Shown in pieces: positions 24,147 to 35,342 of a stretch of 46,464 nt of DNA. Every line of letters begins with the position of its first letter. Position 1 is the first letter of the stretch. Position numbers and translations under genes: made by a program. This DNA is from Helochares maculicollis. Taxonomy: Eukaryota; Arthropoda; Insecta; Coleoptera; Hydrophilidae. Under the pieces are notes generated by a model. That model saw nothing but the letters and a program-made list of their open reading frames with translations. It was not told the DNA's origin and made no database searches. The DNA is taken from the NCBI GenBank assembly GCA_033557835.1, contig JAWQRO010000248.1, forward strand, positions 1-46,464. Reading direction: 5' to 3'.

Positions 24147-25157
24147 GTGATTTTGGGTGGATTATTTTAGATTGGTTTCCGCGGCGCTACGAGAATACTA
24201 AGAAGATGTTTAAAACTCCAAACGCGATCCTGCCTCACAAATCGGGACACTTTTCAATCAGCTGCTACACCTAACATACCCACAGCTCTACCCCAGCCCC
24301 TTCCCGGATATTTCATCATTTATGACATGAAAAACAAATTTCAAGTTTGATTTTGCACGCACACTTTAGGGTTGATTTCTACGGGATGTTGATTTATTAA
24401 ATTCCGGATTCACTTATAACTTGAGACTTCGCCACTTGAAGACTTATTCCTACCCGGAATATTGCAGGGTTTGCTGAGGATGTCACACTGAATTCATTTT
24501 GGCGACTGGTGCTTTCATTTTATAGGTGAATTGCTCACACTGAACTTTCTGTTTCGTTATAGTCAATCTTATCAATCATACTATTGGTTGACGACGAGCT
24601 TAACGAATAGTTTTTAAACTGAATTATTCCTACTTACGCACCTTGTTTTTTCGTACGTACTTTATGTAGATGCATTTTCTTTCTACTAGCGGCGACGCCC
24701 TTTAGTTTCATTGGCCCTTACTGGCTCTTTATTTGAGAGTCAAACGAACCCTATACGGCCCTGCTGTACAGAACTGTTTCTTTTTATTTTTTGCGTCGAT
24801 ATTGACGTTTGCCGTTCGTTCTATAGAAAACAGAAGTTATACTTTTCAAAACTCACAGTACGGTTTGAAAATCACCAAAATTTCTCGTAGAATTCCAAAG
24901 GGTTTTAAAAAAGCTTTGTCGAAATTCAAGATGGGTGTGAAAAATGGCTGGAACCATAGTCAACCAAATGGTACTCTTGAAACCAGGTATAGTTCATTTC
25001 AAATTCCAGAGCCTAAGCGTCACATTTTAAATTCTAAGTTTGCTCTCGCGTTTCTGCTCCAAAGGCTGCAAACCTAATATTTTGTTATGAATCCGAGGCC
25101 TCTTTAGATTTAGTCACTTCAACTGACTAAAAAGCTATGTTAATCAGAGTTAAATTT

Positions 25158-25223
25158 AAAAATCATTAAATTTACTTCTATGATGCACCTAAAAATCATT
25201 AAATTTACTTCTATGATGCACCT
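25158..25223 (+). repeat. 33-bp perfect direct repeat, two copies
   Basis: The unit (AAAAATCATTAAATTTACTT followed by CTATGATGCACCT) occurs twice back to back without a mismatch, so the duplication is recent. Confidence 0.9.
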
Positions 25224-25464
25224 AAATATCCAAACCTATTTCTGAAACATAAATTGTTGCTAGTAATTCACTAAATCTAAAAAACATCTACTTTATTTTA
25301 AAGATCTAAAAATAGGGTTTAATCCCAAGAGGACGCTTTATCGATGGTTTTGATATATTTTTCCAGAAAGGATATCTTTGTAGAATTTATACATTAGCTG
25401 TGTGTGAATTTTATTAATCAAAGGATTTTCAATTTAGATTTGAGTTTTGATATATTCTGATTTT

Positions 25465-25497
25465 GCGGGAGATGAGCGAGCGAAGCGAGCAAATCCC
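25465..25497 (-). repeat. 47-bp core repeat, truncated copy
   Basis: GCGGGAGATGAGCGAGCGAA through GCAAATCCC. The GAGTAAGCGAAGCTT end is missing. Confidence 0.8.
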
Positions 25498-25964
25498 TTC
25501 TAAGGTATTAAAAACAGAAAAAAATGTCAATACCTTCCGCTCTTGAGCTCCTAAACTATATTCTTGTATACATGTTTTACTCTATATTGCACTAAAACTA
25601 ATTAAACATCATCAGATTTTTTAATCAGATTTTCGATATTCAGTGAACTGTACATTTTGAAAATGGACTTATAACCAAGTCTCTCGAGTTCTAAACCATG
25701 TTTTGAGTGTACTGTTTTACAAGCATTCGTTCCAGTTAAACGTGACACTAATTTATTTAGTTTGAACTCTAATTTAGCATTGAAAATCTGAAATTAAGGC
25801 TTAAGCAGATACTTTTAGTCAAAAAATATACGTTAGGTCTGAAAATGTTGTACTAAATTATAAACCGCAAGTGCAAAAGCTTATCTTCAGAAGAACGGTT
25901 ACTAAACTGCATACTTTAGGATTATGATTTGTTGGTGAGAAGCTTTAATGCACAAAAACCAGAT

Positions 25965-26002
25965 AAGCTTCGCTTACTCGGGATTCGCTCACTCATCCCT
26001 CG
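25965..26002 (+). repeat. 47-bp core repeat with 9-bp internal deletion
   Basis: The copy matches the core at both ends, but the centre reads TTCGCTCACTCA in place of the doubled CGCTCGCTTCGCTCGC block. One internal repeat unit has been lost, as by slippage. Confidence 0.88.
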
Positions 26003-26467
26003 TGAATGCATGCTCGAATATTAAGCTTTAAAGCTAAAAACTCATGACTGGCTGCGGGAAAATGTATAAAGCATATGCTTTTCCACTTCTTTGGTGGATA
26101 GTATACTTTCATTATTTTACATAATAATATGTAAATATCTAGACGACAAAATTTTAAACAAGTTGAAATTTGGTACGTTACTTCCTTTTTTCCACCCACT
26201 ATGCAATTATTTTTGCTATAACAAAACAAAAACTATTCAAAACCTAAGCTTCTAGTAGCCAGTTTTATAGAATATTCATTGCGACGGAAGTTAATAGACT
26301 ATAATTGTTTGTAAAGTTACTGAACAAATCCTTAGATTCACTTAACTCTAAGTCAAATATAAAAACTACAGGAATTTTTAATTTGCCCATGCAAATCTAA
26401 ACATTCAATTACTCTGTGAACGGACTATTATCCATGTATCGGTTTTCCTGCAGTGTCCTAATGCCAT

Positions 26468-26514
26468 CGAGGGATGAGCGAGCGAAGCGAGCGCATCCCG
26501 AGTAAGCGAAGCTT
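26468..26514 (-). repeat. 47-bp core repeat, copy 7 (inverted)
   Basis: Full minus-orientation core with one change (GCGCATCCC). The downstream flank (GTTTGACCCTTGATGT...AATAAGCAAAACAAA) matches the flank at 21450, showing a shared longer unit. Confidence 0.92.
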
Positions 26515-27620
26515 GTTTGACCCTTGATGTATTCCTATTTTCTACAAATAAGCAAAACAAACGCACTCTTTTCGTGAAATCTCAAACCAAGCTCAGTTTG
26601 TTACGATGCTTTTATTCTTGAATTCTCACACCGCGGTTTTTAGGAAAATTAGACGAACCATTACTGACCTTTAGTCAGTATAGAAAGTTAGATCTCTAGT
26701 AGCCGATTTGGTAAAACAGTCCTTATAGATAAAGCTACAGTTTCGAAAAATATGCTAACAACTCCTACGTTTAATAATAAAATGCTTTGAATCCAATTAA
26801 AGTTGAAACCAAACGGTTTGATAGAAACCTGGCATAATTTAAAAACTAGGCCATGATTTGAGTAGACTATTTGACACATATCTGTCCCTCTTAAGGGTGT
26901 TTCTTCCCTAGTACCACTTTATGAGTTTATTATACTTCTTTTCCTAGTCTTTCTTAGTCAAAATCTATATTAACTCTGTTGTTCAAACAAAGAACTTACT
27001 GAAAATCTGTTCTATACGTTTTTAATTTTTATATTGAAGTAACGTTTTTAAAAGATATTTAACTATAGTTAAGGGTAGATTGTACATTTTTGCAATAAAA
27101 TGTGCTATCTTTTCATTGAAATATTCAATCATGGACTGTTTGATAGATAGAAAATCATTGAAGGATAAAGATCACCTCGCAAATATTGGATTAATTCAAA
27201 AGGATACGTTCAGGGTTATATACGGGATGCGACAAAATATCATACTTCTATTCTTTGAAGTTGCATCAAGCCTTCCGTGAGATTTGTGGCCGAGCGTTGT
27301 CATGGAAACGGCTGTTTTGATTGTTTTTGACCGATTTCGGCCTTTTAATTTTTTGTCCTGGACTCAATTGAGCCAATTGTCGGTAATAAATGCATGCAGT
27401 CACGGTTTGACCTGCTTTCAAAGCATTATGGATTGGTAACTTCTTTCAGGACTTTGTTACAAAGCTCATTTCTCATCGGATGTTACGATTCGTTCAAACA
27501 ATGGACAATTATCGTGTCTATACAAAAGTGAACCGTAGATTATTAACTGAACCGATCTTTAAGTTTAGTTAAGTTCACGGGGTATTCAAATGCCGGATAT
27601 AAACACTTTCCCGATTTGTT
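26515..27620. other. AT-rich intergenic DNA, no gene seen
   Basis: Beyond the repeat flank (to about 26600) there is no recognisable protein, RNA or repeat. Confidence 0.4.
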
Positions 27621-27639
27621 CGAGAAGCTAAACTTTTGC

Positions 27640-27945
27640 CGGATTATATTTCCATTGATTGGACGTGACTTGAAGTGTTTGCTTCAGCTCCGATTCGATC
27701 TGGCCGAAATCGCGAAACTTTGTTGTTGTTTCTACCGGTCCAACAGATTTGGGGTTGTCTTCGTGAAGTCGTTTTAGAAGCGCGGAAGCCGTCAGCACTG
27801 ACTCGCCCACAGCTTTGTCACCATGTGTGTCGCGAATGTGTTGTAACAGTTTCGGTAGTCTCCAATGAAATTCTAACAACAAACAATGTCTCGTTTGAGT
27901 TTGAGACGGAAACTTTCCCAAATTGTAAACATTCTTTAACTGGTT
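27640..27945 (-). pseudogene. probable mariner transposase N-terminus, heavily decayed
   Basis: The minus-strand frame reads TQTRHCLLLEF, then a stretch with GDKAVGES, LLKRLHEDNPKS and VGPVET. The order resembles the DNA-binding N-terminus of SETMAR-type mariner transposases: a (I)RHCLLFEF start, a GDxAVSES helix, a W-F-xRF segment, then DxPRSGRPVE. The expected Trp and Phe are lost and GRP reads VGP. It stops before any catalytic motif, and no terminal repeats are visible. The match is from memory of the family and only moderate. Confidence 0.35.
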
Positions 27946-28040
27946 CAAAATAAACCTCAAGTATATAGTTACAAAAACCGCATTGCAAAAGCCAAGCCTT
28001 ATTCCCTTTTGGAAATGTAAAAATAGACTTCAAACCTAGA

Positions 28041-30290
28041 TACGCTTAAATCTAAAAATACACTTAAAAGACATTGTTATTAAAAAGACAATTTAAATCT
28101 AAACTGGCACTAGCTATAAAAATACACTTTAAATCTTAAAATCTACTGTAAGTAAAAATCTGCTTTAAAAATAAACGCGTAAAGAGAAAATCGGTGGATA
28201 TTTCTGGATTAGAACGATCGAAGGAGATTTTAATATGGAAAACAATTGAGGAGCTTCAGGCAGCTCCAGCGTTAGAAGGGAGGCGCCAGTTTGTCTAGCT
28301 GGCTTCTGGATGTAAATATCGAAGTAGGCTTTACGATGAAAAAATAAAGGAGGCGGATTGAGGGCGGAGGAAAAACAGCAAAGCGTTCCTCATATAAAAC
28401 TAAATCTCCGTTCGAAAGAGGCACGATCAATTCCGAATAAACATTTACAGTTTCTGTCCAGCACTAAAATAGCAAAATTATTAAATCGAACTTGTGACAG
28501 GCCCAAAACTATATTAAATGATGCGCAAATCTCTACACAACTAGATTTATAGGGGAAATTACAGAATGTTTGTCAAACGGAACGAAATACATTTTTGATT
28601 ATCCCCTTCGTAATAAAATTTCGATAAAAGGTTTGTGGAAAATCTCGGTAAGCCTTGCATTGGAATGCATAATTAAAAGGTCGCAACTGGATCATCCAAA
28701 TCGGCAAAAGGATTAAAAACGAGAAGGGCGCGTATTTGTTCATAAACCTCCCCGGCTGTTTGTTGCAACGCTCAAAACAGACTCGCTCGTCCCCGAACGC
28801 CTCCCGTCCGAACTCACCGCCCTCCCGGAACATTGATTTCCAACAATTAGTTGGGATAAATTCAGGGAATTTTTTAATGAAACACCCATGTAGCACCGGG
28901 GGATGCAATTTCGTTGTTTTTCCTGAAATTTTAAAGCGGCCTTTTGATGGCGGCGAGGGCGGGGTGTCGGCGCTTATGAAGTCACTCCACCCGGGGCCTG
29001 AGTAAACTTGACGCCGCTTTATATATTTGATGACGACGAAATTTAAACATCGCAAAAACTCTAATAAAGACGAGCTTAATTTCTTAAAAGTATTACACGC
29101 TCTCTCTCCTAATTACAAATTAAGTAAATAAAAACGACCGGCCGACTCGGAGACGGGAGAGATCCTCTTCCTAATTTTTCTTTTGTTCCATCCGACCCGA
29201 CCGACCGTGCAATCAAAAAATCCTTGACGACGCGCGTTTGTTTATTCGACTGCCCAAGCCTCTCCAAAGGCGCTCGAGCATTGATCCAGAAGCTCAAGTT
29301 TCTTCGGTAGAGTCATAAGCTTCTTGATGGCAGGAAGATTTTCCCCGAGCGCGCTAAAATATTTGTTTTCCCTCTTGTGAACAACTTGAACACTTCTTTG
29401 GCGTAAAAAACACCGATATCGGCGATAAAATCTGGAAGTGGATTCTTAGAATTTTTCTTTAGTTGACGTTCCAGCAACCTGATGCTGTAGGAGTGACCTT
29501 ACGAAAGCAGCCCTTCAACTTTTTACAAACGATCGTTTGGTAATGATGTAGCAATGAAACAACTGTGTCATCAGTGCGTTTTCGAAATTTGACATTTGCC
29601 TGTGACAGCTCGGAATTGATTGAATAGTTGCTTATAGTGAACTTGGAGCCCGAAATTTAGAAAATTGTTTTTCATTGGAAATTTTACCAGTTTATAAGGA
29701 GCCTCGGGCAATAATAAATGTCCCCCATCCTGCTAATCTCGAGCAGTACTAAACATGCGATATTCGAGACACGGCCAACCGAATTCTTTAATCGACAATC
29801 TAAGAACTGAATTCCTCAATCAACGATCTCATTTCCTTAATCAATGGCGTCAGTCCTACTAATTGCGCTTATAAAATTTTCTACCCGCCTTGAACCCACC
29901 GAAGTTTTCTCGGAGACGAGGGTTGATGGAACGGGGCAAATTCCATTTTCAATCACCGCAAATGCTGGGCGCTCATCCCAATTTTCCTCGGGGCTTCTTG
30001 AATCATCTGCAGGCTTCCTGAATCATGCCGAAATGTAGATGTCCTCCTCGGGCGAACACGCGTTCAGTTCTTTGTGCGACAATACAATTAAAATAATTGA
30101 ATTTGGACACGAACGCGACGCACATATGATAAGGTAGATCGAGTCATTCATCTAGGGGTGAACGTAACATTTACATTAGGGGATGAAAGCGGTCATGCTT
30201 CAATCGATGTATATATAAATTTATCCCCCTTAATAGCGTTCACTTGTTAGTTTTAGTATGAACCATAAGGCCCTTCATTTGTTGCGTTTT
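28041..30290. other. intergenic DNA with a CpG-rich patch, no gene seen
   Basis: 28041-28170 has irregular AAAATACACTTAAA-type units. 28740-29290 is GC- and CpG-rich (CTCGCTCGTCCCCG and similar). It holds a 160-codon minus-strand open frame (28573-29055) without recognisable domains, probably a consequence of composition. A promoter there cannot be excluded. Confidence 0.35.
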
Positions 30291-30291
30291 T

Positions 30292-30440
30292 TTCCGTTCA
30301 TTCGCTCGAAGTATGGGGAGCGGAGTGAAACTCTGCAGGCGTCTTAGGTGACGACGATTAAGCACAGACGTACTATGTATAGGCTCGCTACATCTGCAAA
30401 TTTTTACGATTCGTCTATCAATTTGTGACGTTTCCATAAC
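30292..30440 (+). repeat. dispersed repeat, copy 1 of a pair
   Basis: It contains GGAGTGAAAC, GTCTTAGGTG and GATTAAGCACA in order. The same order occurs at about 33785-33930, with diverged sequence between. Confidence 0.6.
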
Positions 30441-31056
30441 ATTTTTAGGAAATTCCGCCTCATCTTTAGGCGTTCCTCAAACAATTTGGCACATTTAAAT
30501 GCGTTAAATCGGTTTAGCTTCCACAAGCAGTAGGCTACACTTAAATATAATACAATATGGTAAATAACTAATGTTGAGTAGTAAACGAAAATATATTCAA
30601 AACGTTTGACCCCTAAGAGAAATCCTGCAGGTGCAGAACAAATTTTGAAGATCAAAATCTGACATCTTGAAAAATAGCGCCTAAGCCGCGGTTAGCTGTC
30701 AATTAATATCGTCGAGTAAGCTTTGAACATAAAAATTCTGTGCAGAATGAGCCTCACTTCAGAGCTTCAGAGTCACTTCCGAAATCAAGAAGAGTACACT
30801 AAGTTTCTCTTTACGCGTTAAGTACTTCTATTTATATTGTAGATAGTTTTCTTATATTTTCTAATCGGTCTTTTCAGATTGTATTGTCTCTATAAATTCG
30901 TATCAAAATTTGTACGTATCTTCAGGTTTTTTCGCAGGAAATTCAAACAATTATTTAGCTCTTAAATTATGGTAACTTTTATTTTCAAAATTTATATACA
31001 GGTACTGAATATTTTGCTGTGAGACTCGGGCTCTCAAAGTACATTAATACCTAACT

Positions 31057-31103
31057 AAGCTTCGCTTACTCGCGATTCGCTCGCTTCGCTCGCTCATCCC
31101 TCG
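31057..31103 (+). repeat. 47-bp core repeat, copy 8
   Basis: Full core with one change (CTCGCGATT). It is the first member of the higher-order array. Confidence 0.92.
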
Positions 31104-31400
31104 CAACTTACAACGACGTTAAATAGACCCGTTAAAGGGAAATGGATACATCTTAAGTAGTCTACTCAATTATCATCAAGTAAAGTTAATTTATTTTGTA
31201 CCTGCAGATTCAAATAAAGTAGGAGTATATCAAAAATCAATTAAGCTTCGCTTACTCAGGATTCTAATCAAAAATCAAATAGACCAGCAAAAACAGGAAT
31301 AGATTCAGGTTAAGCAGGCAACTCAATTTAATTCAATTTAGGTGACTGCATTTTAATGCTTATGACTTAAAGCAAAGTAAGAGTATATCATAAAGCAAAT

Positions 31401-31447
31401 AAGCTTCGCTTACTCGGGATTCGCTCGCTTCGCTCACTCATCCCTCG
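31401..31447 (+). repeat. 47-bp core repeat, copy 9
   Basis: Full core with one change (GCTCACTCA), 344 bp after copy 8. Confidence 0.92.
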
Positions 31448-31745
31448 CAACTTACAACGACGTTAAATAGACCCGTTAAAGGGAAATGGATACATCTTAA
31501 GTAGTCTACTCAATTATCATCAAGTAAAGTTAATTTATTTTGATACCTGCAGATTCAAATAAAGTAGGAGTATATCAAAAATCAATTAAGCTTCGCATAC
31601 TCAGGATTCTAATCAAAAATCGAATAGGCCGGGAAAAACAGGAATAGATTCAGGTTAAGCAGGCACCTCAATGTATTTCAATTTAGGTGACTGTATTTTA
31701 ATGCTTATGAATTAAAGTAAAGTAAGAGTAGATCATAAAGCAAAT

Positions 31746-31792
31746 ATGCTTCGCTAACTCGGGATTCGCTTGCCTCGCTCGCTCATCCCTCG
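31746..31792 (+). repeat. 47-bp core repeat, copy 10
   Basis: Full-length core with four scattered changes (ATGCTT, GCTAACT, GCTTGCCTCG), 345 bp after copy 9. Confidence 0.9.
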
Positions 31793-31919
31793 TAGTACAA
31801 CTATTCAAAATTGAAATAAACAAGCTACATACATACATTTTAAGTAGTGGACTAATTTTTTTCAATTCAAATGAGTTTATTTTATTGCCTATGATGAGTA
31901 AAGTAAGAGTCAAGTCGTG

Positions 31920-32210
31920 AGTAAACGTTGCTTACTTGGGAAGAGCGAGCAAAGCGATTTGACTCTTGTTGTATACTTTTTTTGCGAGAGATGAGCGAGC
32001 GAAGTGCAGTTAAAGCAATGCTTCAAAACAACGTATTAACTAGTTCGTTTATAGATCGGTTTAATTCTTGAAGTTTGGCAGCTTTATTTTAGCTTCTATG
32101 ATTTTCAAAATTTACATTTACATGGATTTTGCTTTGTTGTTCGGAGAGTTGCTTAAAAGAAGGAATACACCAAGTGCCAAGTTAGCTTTGCTCGCTCTTT
32201 CCTAGCAAGC
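31920..32210. repeat. decayed fragments of the core-repeat family
   Basis: Fragments include GTTGCTTACTTGGGAAGAGC (about 31927), GCGAGAGATGAGCGAGCGAA (about 31984) and GCTTTGCTCGCTC (about 32183). They are in both orientations and interrupted. Confidence 0.55.
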
Positions 32211-33088
32211 GTCGACTATTTAATTCTTGATAAACTGCTTGCTCTAGAAAATCATAGAAAGTAAGTTAAAATCACCTGAATTGAAGAACGAATCTATGAT
32301 TTAGTTGGGCTGGTTTAGATTCCCCATCAATGTGGCCATTTGGTAATTCATTTTTATATAAAAAAGATTAAATTCCGATAAAACCTTAATCGAAGCGCGC
32401 AAATATTTATTTCAGTGGTTTCTCCTCACACTGTAATTTTTGGAAATAATTAAAGAAGCAACAAATCTATAGTTTAAAAAATAGATCTAAGCCACTACTC
32501 ACCGGATTTTTACTAAAGTCACTACAAAGAAAGTTCTAAGCAGAACTTACTTAATTTTTGAATATATTTTTACTTCATAAGAGATAAGAGAATTTCCTGC
32601 GCAAGCAAAGAAAACATTCATCAAACTGGGGGAATTCTGAAAACCATTTTTGACATAACTAATTTTAAATATCTTTACATCAGTTGATACATTTCAATAT
32701 TTATTCCAGAGCTTCCGTCCTCACGCTTTTATACTTGAAAACTTGAAATGAAACAACCAATCTATATTTAAAGGATAAGCCATATCTCACAGATTTTGTA
32801 ATAAACTTACTACCAAGTTGTTGCTTTGTAAATTATAGCGAAAATCGGATGTTTCGCTCTAAATTCTGCAATAAAAAATGATTAAATATTATTACATTTT
32901 GGCTGGTAGAGTCATATTCACTGAACTGTAAATTTTGAAAATTAATGGGCTTAAAATTAAGCTCCTAAAATTATGTTCTGAGTGAGCTGTATTCGTTTCC
33001 TTTAAGAGTTTCGGTTTTGTAATGCATCAACGCTCTGCGACTTGCGAGCAAACGAAAGTTATTTGCATCCTGTTGGGTATATATTTTG

Positions 33089-33198
33089 CGAGGAATGAGC
33101 GAGCGAAGCGAGTGAACTCCGAGTATGCGAAGCGAGTGAACTCCGAGTAAGCGAAGCGAGTGAACTCCGAGTAAGCGAAGCGAGTGAACTCCGACAAA
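33089..33198 (-). repeat. core repeat amplified into a 24-bp x 4 minisatellite
   Basis: The stretch starts as an ordinary minus-orientation core (CGAGGAATGAGCGAGC). From 33103 the unit GCGAAGCGAGTGAACTCCGA plus GTAA (or GTAT) repeats four times exactly every 24 bp, to 33198. Read on the minus strand it gives a spurious repeating octapeptide (GVHSLRLL-type). Confidence 0.92.
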
Positions 33199-33221
33199 GC
33201 GACACATAATTGGTCCTTAGT

Positions 33222-33450
33222 TTATTTCTACCGACAAATCACTATGCTAGAGTTGCGAGTTTAGTAACCAATCCTTTTAATCGAAAACAATTTTTATACC
33301 ACATAAGATTATGAACGAGAGAAAGGTATCATAGGAATCGTGAAAACAAACCGTTTTTATACACTGTTAAATCAGAAAACAAATATGCTTTGCTTAGAGG
33401 CAGACTGATGTTGGGTTTCTATTTTGCCCGTAAGCGAAGCTTATTTGCTA
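33222..33450 (+). repeat. longer repeat unit shared with 37740-37935
   Basis: CGACAAATCAC, TTGCGAG, GTAACCAAT, CGAAAACAATTTTTAT, CACATAAGATTA and ACATCAGAAAAC-type words occur here in the same order and spacing as at 37740-37910. The unit ends with CCCGTAAGCGAAGCTTATTT at about 33428. Confidence 0.75.
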
Positions 33451-33784
33451 TTTGATTTATTCGTACTTTGCAAGGGATAAACGAGTAGTTATCGAGTAAA
33501 CAAAGCATAACATTTATTTACCTGCTTGTGAATTTTGAAAATAGTATTAAACAAAACAAAGAGATTAGAAATAAAGAACTAAATCATGCTATGGGCGGAC
33601 TTAATTTTTCCGTTTCCCTTAAGAGTTTGATAATTAGTTTATTGCATACAGAACCTGTAGCGTTTTGAAACATTGAAGTTTGAAAACTCTGAACAAAAGA
33701 AATTTGCAGCAATCAATTAGAAAATATACATTTTAAATATTAAATTTAACTTGTGAACATAAATCTTTTTATTTGTTTTTCCTG

Positions 33785-33930
33785 TTCTTTGTTCCATGTA
33801 TGGAAAGTGGAGTGAAACACCGCGAGGGTCTTAGGTGTTGATTAAGCACACATGTTGAGTAGGTTTAATCTTGCAAGTTCTTCGATTTTGATCAAACTAT
33901 ACAATTTTTCTCAAATTTAAAAGTATTTTT
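33785..33930 (+). repeat. dispersed repeat, copy 2 of a pair
   Basis: Diverged copy of 30292-30440, sharing GGAGTGAAAC, GGTCTTAGGTG and GATTAAGCACA. Confidence 0.6.
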
Positions 33931-34179
33931 CAAATTTCACACTTGTTTCTGTTTCACCAATTTTCTCTAATTTTGCAATTTTGTTAAAAGTGTTCGGCCA
34001 TTCTCATGAATGACGTACATTGCTGATGTGCAATTTCGTAGAGACGCACAATATTTCTTAATTAAACACTTGCCTTCAGCTTGTACTTTGTCCACAGTTT
34101 CATTTTCGCAAATAAACCATAAGGGCTTTTCTTATATGGCCGGTGTCTGTTCTATCTGTAATGTTGGTAGACTTTAGAA

Positions 34180-35005
34180 GATTTCGGTGTGGAAGACGAA
34201 CAATTCTAGTGTAGCATCGTTTTTAAAACCAAAACCGTTGGTGATGAGGACGAGGCGCACCCCGACCCAACTGCTCTTTGCTTCGTACGAGCGGCTGGGC
34301 TGTATCAAAATTCACTTCCCGCCTAGACTACCCCTCGCCAAAGCTCTTCCGCCGCTTCCATATGGGCGCACCGGTTACCATCCCTATTTCATACGAATGC
34401 AATCAAATAGGAAAGTACGACCGGTGCGGTGCATGTATGGAATCAATTACGGGGCTTTGACAGTTAACAATAGTCAGGAGGTCGGATGGATTTGAAGGGT
34501 CTCTGGCGTTAGGGGTGGTGTTGATCACACAGTCGCGTCGCGTCACGAATCGCATAGTCTAGGAGCCCCGGCCGTGCAGGGAGTTAAAAGGATTTCGAAG
34601 GTAAATTCATCAGGAGCGAGCTTCCACCATTGGGTTCAGGTCGGCGGATTTCCTCGGCGGTGACTTCCTTCGTCTTATCGGTGGTCAAGTCCGGGAAAAT
34701 TCGCGTAGTCACGCAGTTGGATTGGTCGTTTGCACGCGTAGATATGCGTTTATCGATCGAAAGGGAAACTGCGCCCTGTCTGTCCGATCCGAGTCCGAGT
34801 CAGAAGCTCCCACTTCAGTCGAAGCGGGAAGCGCACGGCGGTAGCACAACGATCTGAAGACGAGTCCAGAACGAACGCCTTAGTGTGAAGGGCGGCGTCC
34901 CGAACCCCATGCCGGATAGCTCCAACGATCAACCTCATTTAAACGTAGTGTACAACCAAAGTGCGAAATTATTTAGTTAGTTAGTTCATTCTTTTTTGGG
35001 GAAAA
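34180..35005 (+). promoter_or_regulatory. Argk: putative Argk promoter and 5'UTR block
   Basis: GC- and CpG-rich DNA rises out of AT-rich surroundings directly before the first Argk coding exon. There are open frames here, but none I recognise. A possible 5' exon ends at a donor-like TTCGAAG|GTAAAT at about 34598. The sequence running into 35006 has no acceptor, so the upstream coding exon probably continues from a start site inside this block. Transcription start and enhancers cannot be fixed from sequence alone. Confidence 0.5.
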
Positions 35006-35061
35006 ATGGGTGGCTGTGCCTCTAAGGATAACGCAAAAAAACCTAAAGAGGATGAATCGGG
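35006..35061 (+). CDS. Argk: alternative first coding exon of arginine kinase, myristoylation signal
   Basis: The ATG at 35006 has a good context (GGAAAAATGG) and opens MGGCASKDNAKKPKEDES, 18 codons plus two bases. The donor is GG|GTTTGT at 35062. Spliced to the acceptor at 35341-35342, the split codon becomes Gly and the frame continues Lys-Ser-Thr into the Met of the main product. The arrangement is exactly in frame (56 + 10 bases = 22 codons). Gly2, Ser6 and Lys7 fit the N-myristoyltransferase consensus and Cys4 could be palmitoylated, so this 377-residue form should be membrane-bound. Without splicing the frame ends at TAA after 23 codons. Frame agreement and the acylation motif together make chance unlikely; transcript evidence is lacking. 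Confidence 0.72.
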
Positions 35062-35118
35062 GTTTGTACTATTCTAATCGTCGTTTGTACTATTCTAATC
35101 GTCGTTGTTCTATTCTAA
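35062..35118 (+). repeat. 21-bp tandem repeat starting at the splice donor
   Basis: The unit GTTTGTACTATTCTAATCGT plus C occurs at 35062 and 35083, with a partial third at 35104. It begins at the donor GT of the upstream coding exon, so the donor is duplicated 21 bp downstream. Use of the second donor keeps frame but adds an in-frame TAA. Confidence 0.88.
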
Positions 35119-35342
35119 AAAATTCGCCTTGATGTCTGCATGGGATACATCCAGGAGGATGGATTGAAACTCCTCTGTCTGTCTTGTGTTCTTATCTTTC
35201 CTGTCTACGTGCTGTCAAAGTACGCTTTGGTTGCTCTTTAATCATTTCCCGCCTCCTAATGCTTCCACCAGCTCGCTTCACTGTGTCCCCAAAACGCTCC
35301 CGTAGACAAAAAACTAATTGAAATTCTTTTACTTTTTCACAG

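Larger units (their letters stand above)
22229..25150. other. intergenic DNA, no gene seen; GC-richer patch at 22.86-24.3 kb
   Basis: No protein family is recognisable. Composition is more balanced between about 22860 and 24330, where two CTCF-like motifs lie (23081 and 24132). The 114-codon frame at 24733-25077 has no recognisable motif. Confidence 0.4.
31057..31940 (+). repeat. higher-order tandem array of the core-repeat family (about 345-bp period)
   Basis: Core starts lie at 31057, 31243, 31401, 31588 and 31746, so spacings alternate 186, 158, 187 and 158 bp. Odd starts carry the full 47-bp core. Even starts carry only AAGCTTCGC[TA]TACTCAGGATT. The whole 344-345-bp pair is repeated almost without change: the segment CAACTTACAACGACGTTAAA and the next 130 bp are shared by repeats 1 and 2. 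A third, diverged repeat begins at 31746. This two-monomer higher-order structure is typical of satellite DNA. Confidence 0.9.

Noticed and set aside
24733..25077. 114-codon plus-strand frame as a gene
   Set aside because: It has no recognisable motif and an unusual Lys/Phe-rich composition, with no splice or promoter context; it is most likely a chance open frame.
25306..25315. CTAAAAATAG as a MEF2 muscle enhancer site for Argk
   Set aside because: The motif is exact, but such AT-rich words are expected often by chance in this sequence, and it is isolated 10 kb from the gene.
28573..29055. 160-codon minus-strand frame as a gene
   Set aside because: It has no domain, signal peptide or splice context, and an 89-codon antisense frame overlaps it; GC-rich composition explains the lack of stops.
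32971..33207. Minus-strand frame with a repeating octapeptide as a repeat protein
   Set aside because: It is a direct reading of the 24-bp minisatellite; no start context or flanking coding sequence supports it.
34187..34495. 102-codon frame upstream of Argk as a separate small protein
   Set aside because: It lies in the CpG-rich promoter block, overlaps a second open frame in another phase, and has no known domain.
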